From a virus, in IMG/VR virus record IMGVR_UViG_3300025030_000433, positions 1 through 22,607 of that record: DNA of 22,607 nt. One strand, 5' to 3'. Both the position numbers and the translations under genes were made by a program. Below the pieces are notes generated by a model. The model saw nothing but the letters and a program-made list of their open reading frames with translations. It did not search any database and was not told where the DNA came from. The stretch's first letter is position 1. The number at the start of each line of letters is the position of its first letter. Shown in pieces: positions 1 to 7,999 of this stretch.

Positions 1-2
1 TT

Positions 3-2324
3 CGTAATGAAGCGAAAGTAATTGCAAGAATGATAGATAGCTGTAAATCATTTATTGATTACTATGTTATTATTGATACAGGATCTGTTGATGAAACACA
101 GAAGATAATCGTTGATGTAATGGAAGATGCCGGGATAAAAGGAGAACTTCATGCAAGACCCTGGGTTAACTTCGGACATAACAGATCAGAGCTCATGGCT
201 CTTGCCTATGATAAAGCAGATTATCTTCTTCTTGCCGATGCTGACTTTGAATATAAAGTATCAGATCTATTTGACAAATCACAATTGAAATATGACTGGT
301 ATCATTTAAGATACATGGGAGATCTTGATTTTGCACAGATCTTACTTATATCAGGTAGAAAGAAATTCAGATATATTGGAGTAACACATGAATATATTAA
401 TGGAGAGAATTGCGGGGAGAGTCCTGAGTTAAGATCTCTTGCAGTAATACATCATGCTGATGGTGGTACACGAAGTGAGAAGTTAACCAGGGATCGCGAT
501 CTTCTTGAAAAGGCAATCATTGATAATCCATCCGATACACGTAATTACTTTTACCTGGCACAGACATATGCCAACATGAAGGAATATGATAAAGCCATAA
601 AGTATTACGAGGAAAGAGCAAAACGAGGTGGCTGGCCGGAAGAAGTATATTATTCCTTATTTCAGATAGCTGTAATGCAATATCATCTTAAAAGTATGGA
701 TAGTGCCATTCTTCAGCTTATTGAAGCTTATTCATTCCGTCCTTCAAGATTTGAGGCATTATATCTGCTTGGCCTTGTCTATAGAGAACGGAAGAAATAT
801 CATATGGCCCGGTTACTTCAGGAAGAAGTGTTAAGGATGGATTATCCTGTAAATGATAAATTATTTATTCATGCTACAAATAAATCATACTTGGCAGACT
901 TTGAACTTGGGATCTGTTATTACTGGATGGGTGAATATGAAACAGCACAGAAGCATGCACTAATAGTAAAAGAGAAATCTGGTGTGGCTGATCATATTCG
1001 AAAACAGAATGAAGAAAATCTTAAGTTCATAAACCAAAAGCTTGAAGGCAAGATCACGGGACGTAATGATATTGTCTATGTAAGTATGTTTACTGCAGAT
1101 ACTCCATATGAAGAAGAGGTAAAAGTCCTTAAAGCAAGTCTTGATAAGTTTGGTCTTCCATATGAGATAGTTGGTCTTCGTCATCAGGGATCCTGGGAGA
1201 AGAATACTCAGATGAAACCACAGGTCCTTAAATCTGTAATGGACAAGTATAAGAAGGATGTTATCTGGATCGATGCCGATGCTGAGATACTTGCAATGCC
1301 GGAATTCTTCTATACTGTCGATTGCGATATATCATTTCATTATCTTAAGCAGTGGAATGAGAAGATGACAGGTACCATGTTCTTTAAAAACAATACTGTT
1401 TCCCGGGAAGTGATTAACAGATGGACAGTTCTTAATTCTGAAAACAATAATCCCGATGCTATAAACTTTCAGGCAGTAATGGAAGGATTACAGGGGGTTA
1501 AGATCGTTGATCTTCCAAAAGAGTATATTCATATTGCAGACAATAAATACTTGCAATGTGATAAGCCTGTTATAATACATAACCAGGCATCCAGAAGATT
1601 TAAAGACAAGATGAATATTATAAGTAAACCATTGGAATATGATAGAATAATCAGAAGGGAAGTACAGAAGATCATCAGTGGTAAAACATCTTGTTCAGTT
1701 ATTGGTAATGGACCATTCAAAACAGACCTATCAAAAGAGATTGATGATTCTTTTGTAATGAGATGTAATAACTTTAAACTTGGGTTTCCGGAAATAGGAT
1801 CCAGGATCGATCTTAATATATCCAGTCTCTATCATGAAATTATTCCGGACCATAAAGTTGATTATCCTATTCTTGGAATTCTTCCTATATCAGAAACAAT
1901 GTATCAGAAGTATACTGATGCTAAGAAGATGCATGAGTTCTGGCTGGATAATGGAGAGAAACTTATTAAGATGGGTAATGTTGTCTGGATGTATGGAGAT
2001 AATGAAGAGTTTTCGGAAGTGTTTAGATATGTATCAGAAGAGATAAAAGCATTTCCTACTGTAGGGATAATGGCTATTGCCCTGGCAAGATGGATGGGAT
2101 TCAAGGAGATAATCATCTCCGGCTTTACATTTTTTCAATCTGAACAGAGTCATTATTTTCAGAAGAAAAATGTTCGTCCGTCAAGTCATCATAACCCTAT
2201 AGCAGAAAGAGATTTATTGATCCGCTGGATAACAGAAGATATTGATATTAAGTATATTCTTGATAAATTAGTTGAAGATAATTTACTGATAAATGCAAGC
2301 ATTCAGTCAAACACAATTAAATAG
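3..2324 (+). CDS. Multidomain glycosyltransferase (GT2-like + TPR + DxD transferase + GT29-like), 5'-partial
   Basis: The frame is open from base 3. The nine codons before the first ATG (base 30) read RNEAKVIAR, the N-terminal motif of GT2 enzymes, so the true start lies upstream and base 30 is not it. Numbering from that ATG: residues 1-150 are GT2-like, with IIDTGSVDET at 14-23 and a DAD metal/nucleotide-sugar motif at 70-72. Residues about 165-335 are TPR-like helices. Residues about 347-535 resemble a second nucleotide-sugar transferase, with WIDADAE at 413-419. Residues 553-745 resemble GT29 sialyltransferases: an L-type motif beginning SVIGNGP (556) and ending EIGSRIDL, an S-type motif FPTVGIMAIALARW (675-688), and an H..E element (HHNPIAE, 720-726). 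Likely role: building a glycan on virion fibres or on the host surface. Donor and acceptor are unknown. The GT2 call is firm; the GT29-like call rests on motifs only. It ends in TAG and overlaps the next gene by 32 bases. Confidence 0.85.
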   Translation, partial: RNEAKVIARMIDSCKSFIDYYVIIDTGSVDETQKIIVDVMEDAGIKGELHARPWVNFGHNRSELMALAYDKADYLLLADADFEYKVSDLFDKSQLKYDWYHLRYMGDLDFAQILLISGRKKFRYIGVTHEYINGENCGESPELRSLAVIHHADGGTRSEKLTRDRDLLEKAIIDNPSDTRNYFYLAQTYANMKEYDKAIKYYEERAKRGGWPEEVYYSLFQIAVMQYHLKSMDSAILQLIEAYSFRPSRFEALYLLGLVYRERKKYHMARLLQEEVLRMDYPVNDKLFIHATNKSYLADFELGICYYWMGEYETAQKHALIVKEKSGVADHIRKQNEENLKFINQKLEGKITGRNDIVYVSMFTADTPYEEEVKVLKASLDKFGLPYEIVGLRHQGSWEKNTQMKPQVLKSVMDKYKKDVIWIDADAEILAMPEFFYTVDCDISFHYLKQWNEKMTGTMFFKNNTVSREVINRWTVLNSENNNPDAINFQAVMEGLQGVKIVDLPKEYIHIADNKYLQCDKPVIIHNQASRRFKDKMNIISKPLEYDRIIRREVQKIISGKTSCSVIGNGPFKTDLSKEIDDSFVMRCNNFKLGFPEIGSRIDLNISSLYHEIIPDHKVDYPILGILPISETMYQKYTDAKKMHEFWLDNGEKLIKMGNVVWMYGDNEEFSEVFRYVSEEIKAFPTVGIMAIALARWMGFKEIIISGFTFFQSEQSHYFQKKNVRPSSHHNPIAERDLLIRWITEDIDIKYILDKLVEDNLLINASIQSNTIK

Positions 2325-2586
2325 TGATATCGCAACGATACAACTATTACATTCAAGGCTTGGATTGGATCTTTCTAAAAGCTTTGCATATCATACAGGT
2401 AACTTTATATTCCTGAAAGAACTTAATGAACGTAATATAATGATCTCAAAGTATATCGAGATTCTTTATAGGTATGAAGTAATATCTGATGTATCAATAA
2501 CAGAATATTATAATGTTCTTACAGTACAGGACATTCAGGATATCATTGATGATTCTTACAGACAACTGGAAAAATATAATACTTAA
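2293..2586 (+). CDS. Small hypothetical protein (97 aa)
   Basis: I do not recognise the family. The protein looks soluble and mostly helical, with no signal peptide or membrane segment. The C-terminal third (VQDIQDIIDDSYRQLEKYN) is a likely amphipathic helix. The start at 2293 overlaps the end of the glycosyltransferase gene by 32 bases; the next internal ATG would remove about half of the protein, so the upstream one is preferred. It lies 11 bases before the next gene in the same run. A structural or accessory role for the neighbouring fibre genes is possible, but only by position. Confidence 0.6.
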   Translation: MQAFSQTQLNSDIATIQLLHSRLGLDLSKSFAYHTGNFIFLKELNERNIMISKYIEILYRYEVISDVSITEYYNVLTVQDIQDIIDDSYRQLEKYNT

Positions 2587-2597
2587 AAAATATTGCC

Positions 2598-2951
2598 ATG
2601 AATCAGAATGAATTTAATGCATTACAGATCCTCCAGGGAGGAATAGGATGTGATCTTGTTACTGGGACCGGGACCTTTAAGGCAAGACTCGGAAAGATTA
2701 GAGGAGTTACATCTAATGCTGATGGATCTCAGATAGAACAAATAACTGAGATAAAAAGTAATCTTGGCACTACTGCTGATATAGTTGATGTAACTGGAGC
2801 AAGTGGATTAAGCTATATTTCAAAGACTGATACTACAGCTGCATCAGGAGGAGTAGATATCAATGATAATAAATGGGTTCTCTTTGATAATCCTGTTACT
2901 CATATTAAATTACGTGCAGGATCCTTTTGGGTATTTTATCAGAATATTTAA
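2598..2951 (+). CDS. Small putative virion surface/decoration protein (117 aa)
   Basis: No family is recognised with confidence. After a short polar N-terminal stretch, the protein is rich in Gly, Thr, Ser, Asp and Val with alternating polar and hydrophobic residues, as in small beta-sandwich proteins. It ends in a hydrophobic strand pair (VTHIKLRAGSFWVFYQNI). There is no signal peptide. It sits directly before the fibre genes with 11-base spacers on each side, preceded by the A/T-rich leader tattgccATG. A head or tail decoration protein, or a fibre attachment piece, would fit the position and composition. This is inference from context. Confidence 0.6.
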   Translation: MNQNEFNALQILQGGIGCDLVTGTGTFKARLGKIRGVTSNADGSQIEQITEIKSNLGTTADIVDVTGASGLSYISKTDTTAASGGVDINDNKWVLFDNPVTHIKLRAGSFWVFYQNI

Positions 2952-2962
2952 CCCTTATAATC

Positions 2963-3733
2963 ATGCCAGGTGTTAATACAAATATTGGAATTAAAAGAGT
3001 TGGTCGCCCCTCCGGTGCTTCGTGGAGTGCTATGTATTACACCCTCAAATCCGGATCTACCTGGTATCGACGTGAGATAAACAATGCAGGTGGCTATTTC
3101 AAACTATGGTATTCATCTGATGCAGGCGCTAATTGGGAGGAGCTTCTTAATCTTGACCTGACAGAAGAAAGTGTTTTAATTGATTTGGCACATGTTTACA
3201 GGCACAGGATTAAAGATTTAGAGTACCATGTTGATCAGACTCTGACAGCTACGGGCTATGCCGGAGTTGAAAATACAGATTGGGAGAATATCTATGCGAC
3301 TTCTGGTAGTGTCGTACCGACAATACTCACCATCGGCACTACTGGACCGGACTATATTACTTTACAGGAGGCTTTCACTGATATAAATGCAGGAAACCAG
3401 ACTGGTCATATTGTTTTAAGGATTATCGATGACTGTACAGAAATAGCGAAAGCAACGCTTCAGCCTACGGGCTATCTTGGTAATTCTGATTGGCTATCAG
3501 TAACGATTTACCCAACGGTATCTGGATTGTCGATAACTGGTAATCTTGCAGATGACTTGATTCTGTTCAATGGTTGTGCGAATGTTTTGATTGATGGCAG
3601 GGTTAGTCAGTCGGGAGGGGCTTCTTTAACTATTGAAAATGAAAATGCAGGTGGCACGACAATACATTATACAGGAGTCACTAATACACAGGTTTTAAAT
3701 TGTAACGTAATTGGGGATATTGTAACGGATTAA
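2963..3733 (+). CDS. Phage fibre/appendage protein with beta-helix-like domain
   Basis: The start is placed at 2963 (MPGVNTN..., 256 aa) and not at the in-frame ATG at 2927. The upstream ATG lies inside the preceding gene, and 2963 has the same ATAATCATG context seen at other starts in this window. The N-terminal half is rich in Gly, Tyr and Trp, with strand-like segments such as SGSTWYRREINNAGGYFKLW. The C-terminal half begins with GPDYITLQEAFTDINAGNQ and proceeds through ITGNLADDLILFNGCANVLIDG. That pattern is typical of the opening coils of right-handed beta-helix proteins in Bacteroidota and phage tailspikes. It is short for a full spike and has no signal peptide, unlike the next three genes. 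The probable role is a tail fibre or receptor-binding appendage. Confidence 0.65.
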   Translation: MPGVNTNIGIKRVGRPSGASWSAMYYTLKSGSTWYRREINNAGGYFKLWYSSDAGANWEELLNLDLTEESVLIDLAHVYRHRIKDLEYHVDQTLTATGYAGVENTDWENIYATSGSVVPTILTIGTTGPDYITLQEAFTDINAGNQTGHIVLRIIDDCTEIAKATLQPTGYLGNSDWLSVTIYPTVSGLSITGNLADDLILFNGCANVLIDGRVSQSGGASLTIENENAGGTTIHYTGVTNTQVLNCNVIGDIVTD

Positions 3734-3745
3734 ATAAATAAAGAA

Positions 3746-4309
3746 ATGAAAAGATTAATGGTTTTTTTAATAGCGGTTATGATTGTCGGTGCTTTATCCG
3801 GTCAGGGGTCTAATACATTTAAGTATGTGTTAAAGGCCAAGGGTGGGATAATAAACACTTTGAAAGGAGAAGCAGCCGATAAGATTGACAGTACAAAGGT
3901 ATCGGGCGGGAACATCACTCACTATCAGGGAGGCGACACACTGAATCCTACGATACCGTATGTAAACCAGCTGGCTCTATTTGACGTAGCAATGAAGAAA
4001 TACCCTGATTCTTTACTTGTCACCACAACAGAGTTCAGACCGCAACTGACTCACCTTAATACTTATATAAGGTGCAACAAAGCAACTCAGGTCAAAGTGT
4101 TCTTACCCCCTGACAGTACAGTTAATTTCCCGATTGGATCGACTCTTAACTTTAGTATGGATAATGCGGGTATAGTGACATTCTATGAATCAAATAGCGT
4201 GATAGATGCTAAAAAAGATTCAACAACTATCAATTTTAAAGGAGGCTGGGCAACTGCAATAAAGAGAGCTGCTAATAAATGGGATTTACTTGGTGATTTA
4301 ACTGACTAA
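3746..4309 (+). CDS. Fibre-like protein with N-terminal Sec signal peptide (187 aa)
   Basis: Residues 1-20 (MKRLMVFLIAVMIVGALSGQ) form a clear signal peptide of the Bacteroidota type, ending in Gly/Gln. There is no lipobox Cys. Residues about 25-90 are polar and repetitive in character. Residues about 92-187 look like a compact beta domain common in phage fibres: a VTTTEFRP opening, VFLPPDSTVNFPIGSTLNFS with the 'LP....FPxG' turn, then a VTFYESN strand and a terminal W-D-L-L-G-D. Two bases separate it from the next gene, which also has a signal peptide. A signal peptide on a fibre-type phage protein is unusual. It may be exported to the host periplasm or surface and not assembled in the cytoplasm. 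Confidence 0.65.
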   Translation: MKRLMVFLIAVMIVGALSGQGSNTFKYVLKAKGGIINTLKGEAADKIDSTKVSGGNITHYQGGDTLNPTIPYVNQLALFDVAMKKYPDSLLVTTTEFRPQLTHLNTYIRCNKATQVKVFLPPDSTVNFPIGSTLNFSMDNAGIVTFYESNSVIDAKKDSTTINFKGGWATAIKRAANKWDLLGDLTD

Positions 4310-4311
4310 CT

Positions 4312-5037
4312 ATGAAAAAGATACTATTAATATTTTCGTTTCTGATAGCTACTTTAATTGGTAGTGGTCAGAATGCTATTCCATTGGGAGTTATAAATAG
4401 TCAGGGCGAGGTGACTGGTGTCGCTGCTCCTGCGTGTTTAACTGATGTGAATACAACAAAAGGATGGTATGATTTTGAGGTTGGAGTGACATTATCAGGA
4501 TCAGAGGTCACTCAGTGGGATGATCAGAGTGGTAATGGTAATCATCTTGTCGGAGCAGCTTCTTATCGTCCTGATCTTACAGCTACAGGCATTTTATTCA
4601 ACGGATCATCTGATCAGCTGCGGGATGTGACAATGGCTCTATCGCAACCGATAATAGTATATGCTGTAATGATTCAAGTAACCCATACCAACGCAGACTA
4701 TTTATTTGACGTCGGTGCTGGAGTTTCTGTGCGCCAAACTACATTATCCGGACAAGTACAATTGAACTCAGGAGGGTCGTCTTTTTCTCAGTCAGGCACT
4801 CCGATTAATTCCTACGCTATATATAGGATATTATGGAATGGAGCAAGTTCAAAAATGGTATACAATACAACCGCACAAACAGGAACGGTAGGTGCGGATG
4901 GAGGCACTTATTTTAGAATAAGCAAGGACGGAGTGGACGGAGGTAATATGGAGGTCAAAGAAGTCATTGTAAGAAACACAACTGATTATGAGGCCGATAT
5001 ATTAAGTTATCTTAATACAAAATATTCTATATACTAA
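4312..5037 (+). CDS. Secreted LamG/concanavalin-like lectin-fold protein (241 aa)
   Basis: Residues 1-20 (MKKILLIFSFLIATLIGSGQ) are a Sec signal peptide. Residues about 50-240 have the layout of a LamG/ConA-like jelly roll: GWYDFEVG, then the hallmark TQWDDQSGNGNHLV at 67-80, YRPDLTATGILFNGSS at 85-100, a central VYAVMIQVTH strand, and a final helix-turn ending in LSYLNTKYSIY. Such domains bind carbohydrate in phage tails and in Bacteroidota surface proteins. The last base of the stop codon is the first base of the next start codon (TAATG), so translation of the lyase downstream is probably coupled. Likely role: glycan-binding partner of the neighbouring lyase. The glycan is unknown. Confidence 0.7.
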   Translation: MKKILLIFSFLIATLIGSGQNAIPLGVINSQGEVTGVAAPACLTDVNTTKGWYDFEVGVTLSGSEVTQWDDQSGNGNHLVGAASYRPDLTATGILFNGSSDQLRDVTMALSQPIIVYAVMIQVTHTNADYLFDVGAGVSVRQTTLSGQVQLNSGGSSFSQSGTPINSYAIYRILWNGASSKMVYNTTAQTGTVGADGGTYFRISKDGVDGGNMEVKEVIVRNTTDYEADILSYLNTKYSIY

Positions 5038-7133
5038 TGAAAAAATTAATTATAATACCACTATTGCTATTTTCGCTTCTGATTAATGCAACTACCTATT
5101 ATTGCTCAACAACAGGAAGTGATAATAATACCGGAACACTTGCAAGTCCATTTTATTCATGGCAGAAGGGGTTTCAGACATTAGAAGCAGGAGATACCTT
5201 ATATCTAAGGGGGGGTGTTTGGTATCCAATAACAGGTTATCTTAATGGGAATAATGTAGTATTTATTAATGCCAGAACGAGCACTGATCCTTATAATAAT
5301 CTTCCTCATGCGAGCCATGTCGGTCATGACGGTACTGCCGAAGACCCAATTGTCGTTATGGCTTACCCCGGAGAGACACCTATTTTGGATGGTTCTCTTT
5401 TTGTAAGGACGGCTTACGCAACTGCAATAGAAATGGAATGGACTAATTTTTGGAAAATAAAAGGATTAACTGTTCGAAATTTTTGGCAGCGTGGATTGGA
5501 GGTAGAGTGTTATGGGTTTGGGATTTATGGTGGAAGTAATATTACATTAGAGAATTGTACGGCACATAATATATCTGGAGAAGCATTTAGTGCTTACCTA
5601 AGCGGGGGATATGGATCATGGGGTTCGGGAATTGCTTTTGATACAACAAAGTTTATAAATTGTGATGCATATAATTGTATTGACACCACAAGCACAATGG
5701 GTGAAGGATATGCTGGTAATTATGCAGACGCATGGAAGGTTAATTCAAGTGCATCTCTTGATAAATATGGGTATGTTTCTTTTGAGGGGTGCAGGGCATG
5801 GAATTGTTCTGATGATGCTTTGGATATTGGAGGAATAGGGCTTATTGTTGTTAAAAACTGCTGGCTATTTGATTTAGGCAAATTAGAAGGCGATGGATGT
5901 GGATTTAAAACAGGGGGAACTAATTCAACAACAACGCCAGCGGCACAATTTCCAGATAGTATAACAAAGGTTGTTCGTATCATAACAAGAAATCTGATAG
6001 CGTGGTGCAACGGTACTGGAATTGCTGTCGTTGAATATCCTTACTATTACAGGTTGAACGCAAGAATTTATAACAACACTTCCTACAACAATGCGTATGG
6101 GTATAACTTTTCAATCAATGCACTGAGGCCGACTGTCCTGGCACAATACAAAAATAACCTTTCATATCAAGATGGAATAACTTTTTCAAGTGCTTATCAA
6201 ATATATACTGAAAGTCATAATTCATGGGATAGAATTGAGGGGTGGCCTAATTATGAGGCTACAGATGCTTTTACTGTTACTAATACTGATTTTCTTACAA
6301 TAGACTCCGCAGCTGGATATAATCAACTTACAGCAGGAAGAAAAGCAGACGGATCACTACCCGATATTACATTTTTAAGATTAACGGCTGGGTCTGATCT
6401 TGTAAATCAGGGAACTACTGATGTCATTGCGGCAGCCAACTTAACATATACAGGAGATTCCCCTGATGTTGGCTATGATGAATGGGTGGATGCTCCTGAT
6501 TCAACAGCAACCAACATAATTACATTTACGCTTTCAGCGCAGAAAAACCAATCAACGATAAGTACTTCAATGCACACGGTAGCCATTACTGTTGTCAATG
6601 GTACTGATGTTACTGCTTTGGAGCCTACGATAACGATGGATTACGGTGCTACAATAAATCCTACAAGCGGAACTGCAAGAAACTTTACTAATCCCATTGA
6701 TTATACGGTAACTTCTTTAGGTACAGATTCTACGCAGGTATGGCACGTAACCGTTACTATTGCTGATCCTGATGCACCAACTGTATCAACATCAACAGTA
6801 ACTACATATAATGCTGGTTCAGCTACACTTGTCGGGACTATTGTTTCAGACGGAGCAACGACAATTACCGCTTCGGGGTTTGTATGGTCAACATCGGAAA
6901 GTCCTACTTTAGCCAATGGCAATATAGTGCCGAATACTACACGCACAGAAACGACATTCAGCAACTCGATCAGTCCTTTGCAGAAAGGTACTACGTATCA
7001 TGTGAGGGCCTATTCGACTAATTCAGCAGGCACTTCATACGGTGCAAATGTCAGTTTTACAACTCCGGCACTCGGAATGATACAGAACGGAGGGAGTCAG
7101 TTAATTTGGGAAGGTAAATTAATAATATATTAA
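5037..7133 (+). CDS. Secreted polysaccharide lyase, PL9-like beta-helix, with DUF5018-like and FN3-like tail
   Basis: Residues 1-18 are a signal peptide (MKKLIIIPLLLFSLLINA). Residues about 20-485 are a right-handed parallel beta-helix, opening with YYCSTTGSDNNTGTLASPF and closing with SPDVGYDEW. Within it the PL9 active-site pattern is complete: Asp231 (NYADAWK), Asp259/Asp260/Asp263 (CSDDALDIGG) and Lys291 (GDGCGFKTGG). In Dickeya PelL the Ca ligands are Asp209/233/234/237 and the base is Lys273, so the DD..D spacing is identical. Residues about 495-577 look like a DUF5018-type sandwich. Residues about 580-677 are one FN3-like repeat of the type found nine times in the tail protein at 12.5 kb. 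Expected reaction: Ca-dependent beta-elimination of a uronic-acid polysaccharide, perhaps capsule. Exact substrate unknown. Alternative: a non-enzymatic adhesin of the same fold. Confidence 0.75.
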   Translation: MKKLIIIPLLLFSLLINATTYYCSTTGSDNNTGTLASPFYSWQKGFQTLEAGDTLYLRGGVWYPITGYLNGNNVVFINARTSTDPYNNLPHASHVGHDGTAEDPIVVMAYPGETPILDGSLFVRTAYATAIEMEWTNFWKIKGLTVRNFWQRGLEVECYGFGIYGGSNITLENCTAHNISGEAFSAYLSGGYGSWGSGIAFDTTKFINCDAYNCIDTTSTMGEGYAGNYADAWKVNSSASLDKYGYVSFEGCRAWNCSDDALDIGGIGLIVVKNCWLFDLGKLEGDGCGFKTGGTNSTTTPAAQFPDSITKVVRIITRNLIAWCNGTGIAVVEYPYYYRLNARIYNNTSYNNAYGYNFSINALRPTVLAQYKNNLSYQDGITFSSAYQIYTESHNSWDRIEGWPNYEATDAFTVTNTDFLTIDSAAGYNQLTAGRKADGSLPDITFLRLTAGSDLVNQGTTDVIAAANLTYTGDSPDVGYDEWVDAPDSTATNIITFTLSAQKNQSTISTSMHTVAITVVNGTDVTALEPTITMDYGATINPTSGTARNFTNPIDYTVTSLGTDSTQVWHVTVTIADPDAPTVSTSTVTTYNAGSATLVGTIVSDGATTITASGFVWSTSESPTLANGNIVPNTTRTETTFSNSISPLQKGTTYHVRAYSTNSAGTSYGANVSFTTPALGMIQNGGSQLIWEGKLIIY

Positions 7134-7134
7134 C

Positions 7135-7464
7135 ATGAAAATCTTATTAAACATTTTGGGAATTGTACTTTATTTTATATTAAAGTACATCAACAGAACG
7201 GACCAGACAACTAAGTTATCTCCAATATTCTGGATTAAAGATAACTGGCCTGAGTCGCTTGCTATAGTAATGTTTGACCTTGTATTAATGATTCTATTAA
7301 TGGCAGGAGGTATTACGATTGACCTGAATAAATATCTTCCTGCATTGCCTGATGGAGTTGCTTTTGTCGGGGACCTTGCAATATGTTTTTTTATTGGTAT
7401 ATTTCTATCATCCGGCATTTATGAATTATTCAAGGCTAAGCAGAAGAAAATTCAGGCTCCATAA
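7135..7464 (+). CDS. Small membrane protein, candidate holin (109 aa)
   Basis: Three hydrophobic segments are visible: residues about 1-19, 40-61 (SLAIVMFDLVLMILLMAGGI) and 76-95 (VAFVGDLAICFFIGIFLSSG). A short basic C-terminal tail follows (KAKQKKIQAP). Size, three-segment topology and charged tail fit a class I-like holin or another inner-membrane accessory of lysis. It starts one base after the lyase stop and opens the run of membrane proteins that leads to the amidase. No specific family is recognised. A second candidate holin lies at 8976, so which one forms the lesion cannot be decided from sequence. Confidence 0.6.
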   Translation: MKILLNILGIVLYFILKYINRTDQTTKLSPIFWIKDNWPESLAIVMFDLVLMILLMAGGITIDLNKYLPALPDGVAFVGDLAICFFIGIFLSSGIYELFKAKQKKIQAP

Positions 7465-7489
7465 GTAACTCAGAAGAAACTCGAATGAT

Positions 7490-7999
7490 ATGCCAGGTAA
7501 CGCCGACTACCGCCTTTATCTTGAATCAGAGTTTAAGGCTCTGAATGATAAACTGACTTCCATAAATGATCATTTAGACCAGCTTAATGGATCTGTGACG
7601 AGGCATGAGATAAAGATCAGTGAGAACCTTCCGCACTCGGTTGTTCATTGTGTTCAAAAAGCTACCATTGAGGAGTTAAGGGATGAACTGACAGGCAAGA
7701 AAGCACTGGAAAGAAGAGCAAAGGATGACAAGGAAGACCGCAGGGCAAGTGCAGGACGGTGGGTAGTAATCATAGGTATTGCTGTTTCGATTATATTAGG
7801 GGTGTTCAATATTCTCAGGAATAAGGCCGTGCCAGCAGATGTAGCGATAACAAAAAAAGAAATTCAGAATCTTGGTACACCATTTATCACTAACAACAGG
7901 GGTGAGCCGGTGGTGTTCAATGATACGACTAAGATTTATTATTGGCCCACTGATTCTGCTTATATGTTCATAATTACAAAAGTGAAGAATAAGAAATGA
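7490..7999 (+). CDS. Coiled-coil protein with one membrane segment (169 aa), lysis-associated
   Basis: Residues about 8-45 have heptad-like spacing (YLESEFKALNDKLTSINDHL) suggesting a coiled coil. A highly charged stretch follows (KDDKEDRRASAGR). One membrane helix sits at 91-109 (WVVIIGIAVSIILGVFNIL), then a soluble C-terminal part of about 60 residues. The architecture recalls XhlA/holin-accessory proteins, which pair a coiled coil with one membrane helix, but here the helix is internal. Its TGA overlaps the next ATG (ATGA at 7996-7999), so the two are likely translated together. A membrane-tethered regulator of the holin or endolysin is the best guess. Confidence 0.6.
   Translation: MPGNADYRLYLESEFKALNDKLTSINDHLDQLNGSVTRHEIKISENLPHSVVHCVQKATIEELRDELTGKKALERRAKDDKEDRRASAGRWVVIIGIAVSIILGVFNILRNKAVPADVAITKKEIQNLGTPFITNNRGEPVVFNDTTKIYYWPTDSAYMFIITKVKNKK

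Noticed and set aside
1834-2046. Embedded + strand frame inside the glycosyltransferase gene
   Set aside because: It overlaps the GT29-like domain in another frame and shows no domain of its own.
2927-2962. Upstream ATG of the beta-helix fibre gene
   Set aside because: It lies within the preceding gene and adds 12 residues unlike the rest; 2963 has the recurrent ATAATCATG context.
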